Shown: positions 18,033 through 27,582, counted from the first letter of the stretch. The stretch is DNA of 64,000 nt from Flavipsychrobacter sp. (GCA_021155965.1 JAJNBJ010000007.1:1-64000), one strand, 5' to 3'. Program-made: numbers and translations. Notes: a model not told the origin generated them from the sequence alone.

Positions 18033-19532
18033 ATGAAACTCTTTTTTGCATTTATAGCTATTTTGGTTGTTCTCTTCGCTATCTCCTGCACTCATAAAGG
18101 CAGAGTCGCCGAAGTAGTGCCCGACGATGGCAACTACCCTGCTGAAATAGCTAAAATAATCACCTACAAATGCACCAACTCAGGCTGCCACAACCAGGCA
18201 AGCTATAAAAATGCAGCAGAACTGCTGCTGGATACCTGGTGGCATATGCTGCAGGGCAGCATACATGGCGCAGATGTAGTTGCCTACAGCCCGAAGTTCA
18301 GCACTTTGCTTTACTACCTGAATACGGACTCTGCAACAGGCCCGGTCATAAGCTCTAAACCTGGCCATCTCGACACACCGCTAACAAAGGATGAATACAC
18401 AACACTCTATAACTGGATAGCAAAAGGAGCGCCGGATAAGCATGGTAATATACCTTTTGCCTCATCTCCCGAAAGCAGGCAAAAATTGTACCTGAATGTG
18501 CAGGGGTGCAACCTTATTGCGGTGATAGATGCCAAAACCAGGCTTGTGATAAGGTATATACCTGTGGGCAGCCCTACAGATAAAACTCCGCATGTGATCA
18601 GGACGTCGAAGGATGGCAGGTTCGCCTATGTGCCTTTTTATAATGGCAGCCTGTTGCAGAAACTGGACATGCAAACGGATACGGTGATCGCATCCATTAA
18701 TATAGGCAGCTTCGCGACCGGCGGCGTGGGCAACTGGAGCTCAATGGTACTCTCGCCACTCGACACCGCCTTGCTCGTCTCGGGGTGGATAAACAATGGC
18801 TGTGTTGTAGCCATAAATACAGCCAATATGCACCGTATAGGCCATAAGTCTATCGACCTGCTTTCCGGTATCACCTCGCTGTTCCCCTTTCCTCACGGAG
18901 TGGCGGCAAACAAAACCTTTGATACATTCTACGCCACTTTGCAGCAGAACATTATAAGGTATGCGTTCAACTCGTCTGGTGTGCTTTCTTATCATAAGAT
19001 CATATCAGCACCGGGCGCTCCCCATGAAATAGAAATGACGCCCGACCATTCAAAATACTTTGTTACATGCCCCCGCTCAGCAGCAGAACCATCATGCAGG
19101 CAGGTGCGCGTATATGATGCACATAATGATACGCTGCTCCGGTCTTTTGAAGTGGGGACCGAACCTAAAGAAATGGCATTAGCTCCATCCCGCAACCTGC
19201 TATTCGTTACCTGTATGGAGGATGGCGCAAACCCGCAGGTGAACCGAAGGGGCTCTGTATATGTATTCAACTACAGCACTCTTAGCGTGGAGGCCATTCT
19301 TTATGGCGATTTCTTCCAGCCCCATGGCATAGCTGTTGATGAACAAAATGGCCTGGTATTTATCCCCAGCCGGAACGCAGACCCATCAGGGCCCGCCCCG
19401 CACCACAGCACTTCCTGCTCGGGCAGGCCGGGCTGGTACACAGTATACAACCTGAATACGCTGCAGCCTGCCGACAACAAGCGGTATGATGTGCCTTCAG
19501 ACCCATACTCAATAGCCACAAGGTTCAGATAA
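18033..19532 (+). CDS. Lipoprotein with a CX4CH cytochrome-like segment and a YVTN-type beta-propeller
   Basis: 499 residues from ATG at 18033, chosen because MKLFFAFIAILVVLFAISC is a lipoprotein signal (lipobox Cys19). Residues 47-53 read CTNSGCH, a CX4CH variant of the c-type heme motif, inside a segment that resembles planctomycete-type cytochrome domains (AEIAKIITYKCTNSGCHN ... LYNWIAKGAPD). About residues 155-499 are repeating blades of the YVTN/lactonase kind (LIAVIDAKTRLVIRYIPVGS; RVYDAHNDTLLRSFEVGTEP). Heme attachment and electron transfer are inferred; the substrate is unknown. A TAACTTTA -7-like box lies 5 bp before the ATG. Confidence 0.78.
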   Translation: MKLFFAFIAILVVLFAISCTHKGRVAEVVPDDGNYPAEIAKIITYKCTNSGCHNQASYKNAAELLLDTWWHMLQGSIHGADVVAYSPKFSTLLYYLNTDSATGPVISSKPGHLDTPLTKDEYTTLYNWIAKGAPDKHGNIPFASSPESRQKLYLNVQGCNLIAVIDAKTRLVIRYIPVGSPTDKTPHVIRTSKDGRFAYVPFYNGSLLQKLDMQTDTVIASINIGSFATGGVGNWSSMVLSPLDTALLVSGWINNGCVVAINTANMHRIGHKSIDLLSGITSLFPFPHGVAANKTFDTFYATLQQNIIRYAFNSSGVLSYHKIISAPGAPHEIEMTPDHSKYFVTCPRSAAEPSCRQVRVYDAHNDTLLRSFEVGTEPKEMALAPSRNLLFVTCMEDGANPQVNRRGSVYVFNYSTLSVEAILYGDFFQPHGIAVDEQNGLVFIPSRNADPSGPAPHHSTSCSGRPGWYTVYNLNTLQPADNKRYDVPSDPYSIATRFR

Positions 19533-19621
19533 TAATTCACCGCAAACCAATATAGGGCGTTCCATTTTGTACTACATGTAATCAAACTTGATTTGCATAA
19601 CAGCTTTCTACATTCTACTTT

Positions 19622-19647
19622 TGACTTTCGACTCACGACTTAGGACT
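19622..19647. repeat. Heptad motif before folB
   Basis: TGACTTTCGACTCACGACTT continues to AGGACT immediately upstream of the folB start at 19653. It is the same sequence style as at 4302 and 15456. Confidence 0.55.
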
Positions 19648-19652
19648 AAAAC

Positions 19653-19985
19653 ATGCTCACGATCTCCCTGCACGGAATAAAGATACATGCACCCATCGGG
19701 CTCTACCCGGAGGAAAAGATCACCGGCAATGATTTTGAGACAGACGTAGATGTTTGGCTACACGATGCACAGCCCTGGCCGTTTGCAGATTATACATTGA
19801 TCTATAAAATAGTGACCACCGTTTTTCAACAACCCGCAGAATTGTTAGAAACAGTAGTCTTTAATATTCATTCCGGCATTAAAGAAGCAATTCCCTTTGC
19901 AGAAAAAATAAAAGTAGCCGTAAGAAAATTAAATCCTCCGATGGAGGGTAATGTGGCGTACTCGCAGGTGTGTTATGAAAACTGA
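19653..19985 (+). CDS. folB: Dihydroneopterin aldolase
   Basis: 110 residues, slightly shorter than the usual 115-120. It converts dihydroneopterin to 6-hydroxymethyl-dihydropterin plus glycolaldehyde in folate synthesis. Diagnostic strings: ISLHGIKIHAPIGLYPEEK (residues 4-22), then DYTLIYKIV and LLETVVFNI, with the C-terminal strand KIKVAVRKLNPPMEG. The folate gene folE lies 25 kb away. It is convergent with purL across a 38-bp gap. Confidence 0.93.
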   Translation: MLTISLHGIKIHAPIGLYPEEKITGNDFETDVDVWLHDAQPWPFADYTLIYKIVTTVFQQPAELLETVVFNIHSGIKEAIPFAEKIKVAVRKLNPPMEGNVAYSQVCYEN

Positions 19986-20023
19986 TAAACACTGACTTAT
20001 CAACCAGTCAACAAATCAACCCA

Positions 20024-22228
20024 TTACCCAACCAGCATCTTCTCCAACGACGTATCATAAGCTTCTTTCCAGTCGCTTACGTAGCCCCAGTTGTGGTCGT
20101 CTATTACTATCTCTTTAGTGGCATTTACATGGCCTATTTTAGTGAAAGGCAATCCCCTTAATTCTGCTTCAAATAAAGCATGCAAGTCAGGGTTCACCGT
20201 CACTATCACGCGGCTTTGTGCCTCGCCAAAGAGTACAGCATCCTTACGCAGGTCTTTATCGGTAGTAATGGTAAATCCGAGGCCGTTCACCATAGCACAT
20301 TCCACCATACAGGCAAAAAGCCCACCCTCAGAAATATCATGCGCAGACTTCACCAACTGGTTACCAATTACCTTCTGCAACCTATGCTGCAACTGGTATT
20401 CTTCCTCCAGGTCGAAATGCGGCGCAGGGCTATATTCTACGCCACATATATGGTGCAGGTATTCAGAACAGTTGATGTCGTTCCTGTTTTTGCCAAGTAA
20501 GTATATACTATCGCCGGGATGTTTAAAGCTTATCGACATTTTTTGCGATAACGTATCCAGCACGCCCACCATACCAATTGTTGGCGTAGGATACACCGGC
20601 CCGTCTTCGCTCTGGTTGTAGAAGCTCACATTACCACCGGTAACCGGCGTATCGAATTTACGGCAGGCATCGCCCATACCTTTAATAGCATGCACGAACT
20701 GGTAGTAAACTTCAGGATTGTATGGGTTGCCAAAATTGAGACAGTTAGTAATAGCAACAGGTACTCCACCGCTGCAAACTATATTGCGTGCAGCTTCGCT
20801 CACAGCTATCATCGCACCAACATATGGATCGGAGAATACGTAACGGCTGTTACAGTCGGTAGTAACCGCAAGGCCTTTTTCTGAGCCATGCACACGCACC
20901 ACGGTGGCATCGCTGGCTTCATTGGTTTGTGTGTTGCCTGTCATCACCATGCTGTCATACTGCTCATATATCCACCGCTTGGAGGCTATGTTAGGCGATT
21001 GCAGCAATTGGTATCCTGCTTCTTTCAGGTCATCAGGCTCAATAATGCTGTCTATATTGAACTTCTTTATTTCTTCAAAATACGCAGGCGTTTTGTACTC
21101 GCGCTCATACACAGGCGCTCCGCCACCTAATACCAGGCTCTCAGCCGGCACATCAGCCACCAGCTCACCATTCATGTAGTACTTCAGGTTGGTATCTTTT
21201 GTTACCTCTCCTATCTGCACACAGTGTATATCCCACTTGTCGAAAATCTTTTGCACCTCATCTTCCCTGCCTTTCTTCACTACGATCAGCATGCGCTCCT
21301 GGCTCTCGCTCAGCAACATTTCCCATGGCTTCATGTTCTGCTGGCGTGTAGGTACTTTATCCAGGTGAATGATCATACCATGCTCACCTTTTGCGCTCAT
21401 CTCGCTGGTGCTGCAAGTAATGCCTGCTGCGCCCATATCCTGCATGCCTATCAGCGCACCTGTAGGTATCATCTCCAGGCAGGCTTCCAGCAGTTTCTTT
21501 TCTTCAAACGGGTCGCCCACCTGCACCGATGGCAGCGACTCAGCACTATTCTCAGTTATATCGGCCGATGCAAACGATGCACCGCCTATACCATCTTTAC
21601 CTGTAGAAGCACCTACTATAAAAACAGGATTACCTGCCCCATGAGATGTAGCAGAAACGGTCTGCCCCACACGCACCACGCCCACACTCATCGCATTCAC
21701 TAACGGATTTGTCTGGTAGCAGCTTTCGTAATATACTTCACCAGCAACTGTAGGTACGCCAAAGCAGTTGCCATAGTGGCCAATGCCTTTCACCACACCT
21801 TTTATCAGCCATCTTGTTTTTGGATTATCCACTTTGCCGAAACGCAGAGAATTCAGCGAGGCTATAGGCCTTGCACCCATCGTAAATATATCGCGGTGTA
21901 TACCTCCCACACCTGTAGCAGCTCCCTGGAAGGGCTCAATTGCCGACGGATGATTATGAGACTCTATCTTGAACACGCAACCCCATCCGTCACCTATATC
22001 CACCAGGCCGGCATTTTCTTCGCCTGCTTTCACCAGCAGCTTAGCGCCGTCCCTGGGCAGGGTCTTCAGCCATTTAATGGAATTCTTGTAGCTGCAATGC
22101 TCACTCCACATCACGGAGTACATGGCTACTTCATTAAAATTCGGGGTACGACCCAGTATCTGTTTTATTTTTTCAAATTCTTCTTCGCGAAGGCCGAGCT
22201 TAGTGGCTTGCTCCAGTGTGGCAATCAT
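20024..22228 (-). CDS. purL: Phosphoribosylformylglycinamidine synthase, small PurL type
   Basis: 734 residues, as expected for the small PurL that works with PurQ and PurS. It makes FGAM from FGAR, glutamine-derived ammonia and ATP in purine synthesis. The N-terminal linker carries the catalytic His44 in WSEHCSYKNS; GGVGGIHRDIFTMGARPIAS and the two AIRS-type halves follow (GMQDMGAAGITCSTSEMSAK; SAHDISEGGLFACMVE). No purS or purQ lies nearby. Confidence 0.96.
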   Translation of the reverse strand: MIATLEQATKLGLREEEFEKIKQILGRTPNFNEVAMYSVMWSEHCSYKNSIKWLKTLPRDGAKLLVKAGEENAGLVDIGDGWGCVFKIESHNHPSAIEPFQGAATGVGGIHRDIFTMGARPIASLNSLRFGKVDNPKTRWLIKGVVKGIGHYGNCFGVPTVAGEVYYESCYQTNPLVNAMSVGVVRVGQTVSATSHGAGNPVFIVGASTGKDGIGGASFASADITENSAESLPSVQVGDPFEEKKLLEACLEMIPTGALIGMQDMGAAGITCSTSEMSAKGEHGMIIHLDKVPTRQQNMKPWEMLLSESQERMLIVVKKGREDEVQKIFDKWDIHCVQIGEVTKDTNLKYYMNGELVADVPAESLVLGGGAPVYEREYKTPAYFEEIKKFNIDSIIEPDDLKEAGYQLLQSPNIASKRWIYEQYDSMVMTGNTQTNEASDATVVRVHGSEKGLAVTTDCNSRYVFSDPYVGAMIAVSEAARNIVCSGGVPVAITNCLNFGNPYNPEVYYQFVHAIKGMGDACRKFDTPVTGGNVSFYNQSEDGPVYPTPTIGMVGVLDTLSQKMSISFKHPGDSIYLLGKNRNDINCSEYLHHICGVEYSPAPHFDLEEEYQLQHRLQKVIGNQLVKSAHDISEGGLFACMVECAMVNGLGFTITTDKDLRKDAVLFGEAQSRVIVTVNPDLHALFEAELRGLPFTKIGHVNATKEIVIDDHNWGYVSDWKEAYDTSLEKMLVG

Positions 22229-22297
22229 GGTGCAAACCTACAAATTTTTTCGCGCCACACTTATAAAAATAATATTAAATAAGAGTAAGTATCGATG

Positions 22298-23071
22298 CTA
22301 ATTGATACAGTGCCCATACTTTATTCCATAAAATAATGCATGCAACGTCTCTCCATTCCCTTTCACCATATTGGTCACCGCATCCGAAACATAGAATCCC
22401 ATCCAGTTCGTCCGGTTGTTGAACCGGGTGCGGCCACCATCCCTTGTGAGGCATATGCCAAAACCTGCCTGTGGTTGTATCATCACAGCACTAAACTGTT
22501 TTATGTAGTTCGCCCCTCCGTCTTTCGCCTGGAAGACATAATTAAGATATGCTCCCAGCTCACAATAGTAACCTACCATGCCTCCCTTCCGGTTTCTTCC
22601 TACCATAGTAAGCATCAATGGAATACTCATACTGCTCACATTAAGACGCGGCTTTTTTTTGCTGGCATTATCATAGTACGCATCCTTGACACTGAAAGTT
22701 TGGTAGTATAATGTGGCCGACATCGCAAACTGGTTATATTCCGTGTGCGCCAGGGGGATCATCGCACCGATCTGTAGTCCCACCTTTAATCCATTACCTG
22801 TAAAGGAAAGGGAATCATTTTTGTACATCGGTGTTACTATGGCCACATCAACTCCCTGCATGTACGACACATGCACTATCCCATCTCCTGCATTACTCGG
22901 CATAGGGCGGGGTTGAGATGTATATCCCACAGCTATTCTTTTATAGTCATAGTGCTTCTCTGTGTTCAAGGCAAGGAGATCGCTTCTGGTATTACTTAAC
23001 AATGATCTTTGTGCATTAGCTGTTGTAATACAAAATGTGAGTAGTATCAGGGATAAATACTTGTATTTCAT
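22298..23071 (-). CDS. Outer-membrane beta-barrel-like protein of unknown function
   Basis: 257 residues from ATG at 23071, where the signal peptide MKYKYLSLILLTFCITTANAQ begins; an in-frame ATG 16 codons upstream would add a cytoplasm-like leader. The mature part alternates hydrophobic and polar residues (VGLQIGAMIPL, YCELGAYLNYVF, IQPQAGFGICLTRDGGRTRF) and has the look of an eight- to ten-strand barrel (PorT-like). No specific family is claimed. Confidence 0.65.
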   Translation of the reverse strand: MKYKYLSLILLTFCITTANAQRSLLSNTRSDLLALNTEKHYDYKRIAVGYTSQPRPMPSNAGDGIVHVSYMQGVDVAIVTPMYKNDSLSFTGNGLKVGLQIGAMIPLAHTEYNQFAMSATLYYQTFSVKDAYYDNASKKKPRLNVSSMSIPLMLTMVGRNRKGGMVGYYCELGAYLNYVFQAKDGGANYIKQFSAVMIQPQAGFGICLTRDGGRTRFNNRTNWMGFYVSDAVTNMVKGNGETLHALFYGIKYGHCIN

Positions 23072-23127
23072 ACCATTTAAATTGAGGTATAAATATAAAT
23101 ATTTACTCCAGATTTGCATATATCTAT

Positions 23128-23150
23128 AAAAAAGGGGCTTTACAGCCCCC
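23128..23150 (-). terminator. Intrinsic terminator of the metalloprotease gene
   Basis: On the minus strand AGCCCC's partner arms (23144-23149 and 23134-23139) form a GC-rich hairpin with a 4-nt loop, followed by TTTTTT. Confidence 0.75.
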
Positions 23151-23174
23151 CTTTACGATCTCCTTTTTTTGCTG

Positions 23175-25490
23175 CTATTTCATTACAGTAATTTTCTTTG
23201 TAAGCATCGCGCCATCTTCTGTCTGCACCCTTACAAAATACATTCCATTTGCCAACTCGTTTACAGGCATTGTTACTGCAACGGCAGCATCGGTAACAGA
23301 TGCCACCAATCTCCCCTGCAAATCAATTACCTGCACACCTGTAATGGTAAAGCCGCTAGCATCAACAGTAATTGCACCACTTGCCGGGTTGGGATAAATA
23401 TTCACATCTTCAGTTGTCAGTTGCTGGTTACGAGTACCAACGCCTATAGCGGTTGGATAAAATCCTGAACCTCCTACAGACAGGTCCGTCATCATCATAT
23501 GGGCGCGGTAGGTAGTACCAGACATTGACAGCGACCAGTTGGTTGCAGATGCAGTTGCGCCGTTTGTGTAAATAGTGAAGTTTGCAGGCACAGATCCTGC
23601 AAAATTACCGGCAGGGCTTGGGTCCACCGGATTTTTCACTGTGTACATACGGTAGCTGCTCACTGCAGCATCGCCAGGCACACTACCATTCACATCAATA
23701 GTATCCTGTGACAGGAAGGGGAAGATAACCTCAACTGCTGATGAAGCCACGGTGGCCCCGGTAACTTTCCAGTAGCGCTGCATGGCCATATTCTTGCCCC
23801 CAACCCCTGCCGTTCCCGACGGAAAAATTATCGTATCTGCCCGCCCGCTTGCATATCCCGGCTGTGTCCCCGTTGTTACAGTAAACCCAACCTTGTTCAG
23901 GTTGCCAATGTTGTTGCCATTTGGCTTCACCATAAGCACCAGCGTATCATCCGCATGGTCTGCAGTGTTGTTATCCCACCAGTAATAAGTAGTGGCTACC
24001 CCGCTAACAAGGTCAGTACACTCCCTGCTGGCAGCCAGCGTCTTGCCCGACTTTGCCATCACGGGTGCCGGAATGTACTTAGCTTGGCACGTAGATGAAA
24101 CTTTGTTCTTGATAAACCGCCTGATAGTATCGCCCGGTTGCGGGCCAAAACCATTGCTGAAGTTAATACCCGTACTGGTAAGATGGCAATAGCTCATTAT
24201 TGTGCCGCCAATACCCGACGATGGATTGCCCGGATCAGGACAGCCGCCTTCAATTGTCTGGCAGCCGTCTATTGCGGTGGTACCCGTGCCGGGCGGGTTC
24301 CAGCAGCAACGGTGTGTATGCGGCGATCCCACAATATGGCCCATCTCATGTGCGGCAACCTCAACGTTCCAGGTATATGTTGGAAAATTGATCACCCCGC
24401 TGTTACTCACATTGCAGAAGCCATAAGGCCCGTAATGCGATGAAGAATTATAGGAAGCACACATCGACTTCAGCCAGGCTACACCGCCAAGGGCGCCATA
24501 TCCTCCGTTAAGGTGAGTAGACATAAGTAACGCCAGGTCGCACCCATGAAGATTATTTTTCGTCACCTTACCGAACGTATCAAGATGTCTGCTTGAGCTG
24601 GATACAGTTATCTTCTGGTAATTATCCGTTGCTGTATTCACCTGTACATATTTCAGTACAATAGGTATCAATTCATTACGGTATATCGTTGCCTGATTGT
24701 TGAACAATGCTGTCAGAAAGTTGGTCACATTTGTTGCGCTGTTGCCCTTGGTCTGGTAAAGGGCATAATCGCCCACTTCAAATACCCTTACTTCAGTACA
24801 ATTCTGGTATACCTTATTGTTTAATGTTGTAGTGGTTTTAGCACCCACAAGGTCTTCAAACTCGGGCAGCATATCAGCCTCACATTTTGGCGCGAACTGT
24901 TTTATCTTGAGGTCGTTATCGTTGTACAAGAGATAATGCGTATTGTAGTCGAAGTACGTACCCACCATTGTATTGGGAACAACAGTATAATTACCTTCCC
25001 CGGGAATGGAAAAGATGCCATACACCTCATTTTTAAAAAATGAGAATGCCGCAACAGAACCCGGGTAACCTTTCACAATCCCCCGGTAATACAAGCCGGG
25101 TGTATAATCGAACAGTTCATCCTTGCCATTCTCACCCAGGGTATGTATCTGGAAATCATTGGTCGTGAACTCATAACGTGCAAGTTCTATCGTATAGCTC
25201 CCACCTTTTAATGCAGGTATCTCCAGGCTTATGGCGGTCATCTTCTTCTGCAGGAACACAGCTACCTGGCTATAATCAATGGTCAAAGGCTGCGCATCTT
25301 CTACATTTTGAAGCAGGTCCGTTTTGTCAAAATTATTATCGGCCTGCCATAAATAGTTCACAGGAATAAACTTGTTTGTTTGTTTTACCTGCTGAATAAA
25401 TGTCTCGATAGGCGTATTATCTTTCGCAGCCACTTTTTTAATAGGGGCAAGGGCCACCACTAATACAAGGCATAATAAAAAGCGTTTCAT
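23175..25490 (-). CDS. T9SS-exported reprolysin-like zinc metalloprotease
   Basis: 771 residues with a signal peptide (MKRFLLCLVLVVALAPIKKVAA). A propeptide-like region (about 24-220) precedes a metzincin catalytic domain: HEMGHIVGSPH at residues 381-391 supplies three zinc ligands and the catalytic Glu, and IMSYCH about 45 residues later is the Met-turn. Cys-rich loops (RCCWNPP, GCQTIEGGCPDPG) are typical of M12B-like reprolysins. A Fn3/beta-sandwich-like stretch follows. The C-terminus (VNIYPNPASGAITVDASG ... ANGMYFVRVQTEDGAML) is a T9SS type A sorting domain. It is a predicted secreted or surface protease; substrate unknown. Confidence 0.9.
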   Translation of the reverse strand: MKRFLLCLVLVVALAPIKKVAAKDNTPIETFIQQVKQTNKFIPVNYLWQADNNFDKTDLLQNVEDAQPLTIDYSQVAVFLQKKMTAISLEIPALKGGSYTIELARYEFTTNDFQIHTLGENGKDELFDYTPGLYYRGIVKGYPGSVAAFSFFKNEVYGIFSIPGEGNYTVVPNTMVGTYFDYNTHYLLYNDNDLKIKQFAPKCEADMLPEFEDLVGAKTTTTLNNKVYQNCTEVRVFEVGDYALYQTKGNSATNVTNFLTALFNNQATIYRNELIPIVLKYVQVNTATDNYQKITVSSSSRHLDTFGKVTKNNLHGCDLALLMSTHLNGGYGALGGVAWLKSMCASYNSSSHYGPYGFCNVSNSGVINFPTYTWNVEVAAHEMGHIVGSPHTHRCCWNPPGTGTTAIDGCQTIEGGCPDPGNPSSGIGGTIMSYCHLTSTGINFSNGFGPQPGDTIRRFIKNKVSSTCQAKYIPAPVMAKSGKTLAASRECTDLVSGVATTYYWWDNNTADHADDTLVLMVKPNGNNIGNLNKVGFTVTTGTQPGYASGRADTIIFPSGTAGVGGKNMAMQRYWKVTGATVASSAVEVIFPFLSQDTIDVNGSVPGDAAVSSYRMYTVKNPVDPSPAGNFAGSVPANFTIYTNGATASATNWSLSMSGTTYRAHMMMTDLSVGGSGFYPTAIGVGTRNQQLTTEDVNIYPNPASGAITVDASGFTITGVQVIDLQGRLVASVTDAAVAVTMPVNELANGMYFVRVQTEDGAMLTKKITVMK

Positions 25491-25601
25491 TAAATATGTT
25501 TTTATTTTGTAAATAACTTAAGTTTCCAAAACTAAACACGCAACCCGGTTGTGACGTACAAAATGGGGCGAATTGCTTTATATATGCCGTAAATACTATG
25601 C

Positions 25602-26459
25602 CTAGGGCAAAATAAATGGCTTCATGAGTGAAACGACGGTTGCCTTGTTTAATGGCTCATCGAATGCCGCTGATGCAGATAACCTGGGGATATTATCATC
25701 TTTATGGCCCTTCAAAGCTGTGATCTCAACATCAAGCTGTTTTGTATTCTGTTCACCATCGTAGTTAGCTAGAAAATCTGTGATTGGCGCAATATCATTG
25801 GTCACCCATGGTGCGGGCACCTCAACTGCCCCCAAATTCCTGCGTATCAGCCTGGCGTGGGCAGCATGGCGGGCTTCAGTGGCTGTTATCTGTTGCAATT
25901 GCGTATATAATGCGCTGCCCCAAAATATGGACGACTGCTCATTATAGGCACGCACACCGGTATCTTCAAAAACCTGTGCAAGCATCAGGAAATGATTGTA
26001 ATTGGCAAAAGGTGCATACGCGCCACCTTTGGTAAAGTCGTAGGCTGCCGGTACATACGGCGCATTAGTTGTAGGATGGCTGTAGTGTTTGGGAACAAAA
26101 GGAGTACCGCCAGCAGCAATAATGGTATCTATAAAAAACTGGATATGCGCTTTTTCGTGGCTTTCAATGGTCTTGAAACCGGCAAGGTCTTTGGCAGGTA
26201 TCAGGCCGCCGGTATTGGTTGCCGTGCGGTAAAAAGTGTATTCAATATATTCAAGCTCCAGCATGAAATTCAAAGAATCCACAACAACATCGGTGGTTTT
26301 GCCGTATGCCTTTTTGAACAATGAACCCAATACAACGGGCAATGCAACTACAGCCACCTTCGACCCAAAACTCTTTAAAACATCGCGACGGCCGCTCAGT
26401 TTCTCGTAAACTTCGGGATCATTTTTCTCTATTTCGTGCAGTATATTCTTAAAATTCAT
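25602..26459 (-). CDS. Exported ferritin-like-domain protein
   Basis: 285 residues. After a polar leader the segment RRDVLKSFGSKVAVVALPVV (residues about 24-43) resembles a Tat-type signal or membrane anchor. About residues 60-210 form a four-helix ferritin-like bundle (Ferritin_2 type): ELEYIEYTFY, ESHEKAHIQFF, QVFEDTGVRAYN and TEARHAAHARLIRR supply the Glu and His positions of a diiron or metal site. The gene start is 13 bp from the end of a second ferritin-like gene, so the two form a unit. Iron storage or stress protection is inferred only. Confidence 0.8.
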   Translation of the reverse strand: MNFKNILHEIEKNDPEVYEKLSGRRDVLKSFGSKVAVVALPVVLGSLFKKAYGKTTDVVVDSLNFMLELEYIEYTFYRTATNTGGLIPAKDLAGFKTIESHEKAHIQFFIDTIIAAGGTPFVPKHYSHPTTNAPYVPAAYDFTKGGAYAPFANYNHFLMLAQVFEDTGVRAYNEQSSIFWGSALYTQLQQITATEARHAAHARLIRRNLGAVEVPAPWVTNDIAPITDFLANYDGEQNTKQLDVEITALKGHKDDNIPRLSASAAFDEPLNKATVVSLMKPFILP

Positions 26460-26472
26460 GACTGTTTAATTG

Positions 26473-27156
26473 CTAGTTAGGTAATTTGCTTGCATCATAG
26501 TTTGTATGGCTGAATGCATTCATGTTCTCCAATGCCGTTCTCGGTGGCACTGCCTTATCAAAGCCCTTGGCATCCACGCCATCACCAAAAGAATTCCATG
26601 TATGCATATCCTTGAAGTAGGCTGAGTGGCGCGCCTCTACCGATACCATTTTACTTAATGCGAGCGAATAAACTTTGTTCGTAAATAAGTTCACTGCACT
26701 GCTAATACCTGATACCACTATATCTTCCAGCTCACCGGCTTTCGATAATACACTTGCACGCTCAGCAAAAGTAACCGATGAAAAATCGGCAGAGATATTG
26801 GTTACTGCATCATTGCCAAGCAATTTCTTAAGGTACTCCCTGTGTGCAATTTCCTGGTCGCGCACATCGGTAATGGCAAGCAATTCAAGGTGGTCCATCC
26901 CATAGTATGGAGTAGCTACCGCCTGTATATAAAAGGCAGCTTCTATCTGCTGCAGAATGTAAATAAAATTGAGCAGGGCAGTATCTCCGCTTCCCAGGAA
27001 AATATTGGTTGGCGCCCCGGGCGGCTTGCAGGATGCATAAAACAACCCTATCCCGGCAATACCTCCCGTCAGCTTAAAGAAATGGCGGCGGGATATATCA
27101 TACCCATTTTCCATTTCTTCCGCTGGCTGTTCAGCAGGCGTATTCTGTATCTTCAT
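26473..27156 (-). CDS. Ferritin-like-domain lipoprotein
   Basis: 227 residues. SRRHFFKLTGGIAGIGLFYAS followed by Cys (about residues 23-44) combines a twin-arginine-like motif with a lipobox-like cysteine, so it may be a Tat-exported lipoprotein. Helices with ILQQIEAAFYIQA, DVRDQEIAHREYLKKLLG and SVEARHSAYFKDMH give the ferritin-like Glu/His pattern. It is first in the pair with the 285-residue gene. Partner proteins with different anchors may sit together in the envelope; that is inference. Confidence 0.8.
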   Translation of the reverse strand: MKIQNTPAEQPAEEMENGYDISRRHFFKLTGGIAGIGLFYASCKPPGAPTNIFLGSGDTALLNFIYILQQIEAAFYIQAVATPYYGMDHLELLAITDVRDQEIAHREYLKKLLGNDAVTNISADFSSVTFAERASVLSKAGELEDIVVSGISSAVNLFTNKVYSLALSKMVSVEARHSAYFKDMHTWNSFGDGVDAKGFDKAVPPRTALENMNAFSHTNYDASKLPN

Positions 27157-27342
27157 ACACTCAATTTAATAGTTTTTTAGTACGGGAACTGTACTACCGC
27201 TCCCATAGAATTCCTCAACAAGGCTTAAAGTTAAAAAAAGCGCATTGCAAACCAATAAATTCCAGCCTTATTATGAAAAAAAACTTTACAAATATTACTA
27301 ATCCTTAAATACCTGTTTGGCGATCGGGGAATGAGGAAGTGG

Positions 27343-27582
27343 CTAGTTTTTACCTACAACAAACACAAAGGGTATTTTTGATCGTTCCCGGAGGGCTATT
27401 TTTATCTTATTGGCCTTTTTTATGACTTTATATTTCTGCAGGTCAACCACCTCAAGGGCAGCTGCATAGTCTTTGCTGATACTAGTGTACCTGAGATAAG
27501 ATGCGAGAAAAACAGCTGACGAAACATCTGCAGCGATGATGTTCTTTACATAGTGCAACCATTCTTTTTCTTCGCGCCACAT
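27343..27582 (-). CDS. Short basic hypothetical protein
   Basis: 79 residues, rich in Lys and Val, with no signal peptide and no family I recognise (ALEVVDLQKYKVIKKANKIK). It opens with ATG at 27582 but has no clear ribosome-binding site. It could be a real small gene or a chance frame; it is listed because the surrounding 500 bp have no stronger candidate. Confidence 0.35.
   Translation of the reverse strand: MWREEKEWLHYVKNIIAADVSSAVFLASYLRYTSISKDYAAALEVVDLQKYKVIKKANKIKIALRERSKIPFVFVVGKN

Noticed and set aside
17873-18091. 72-codon minus-strand frame across the divergent promoter region
   Set aside because: It overlaps the start of the propeller lipoprotein, and has no signal or domain.
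27157-27342. A small RNA or gene in the 186-bp gap
   Set aside because: AT-rich, without a hairpin-plus-T-run or a recognisable frame.
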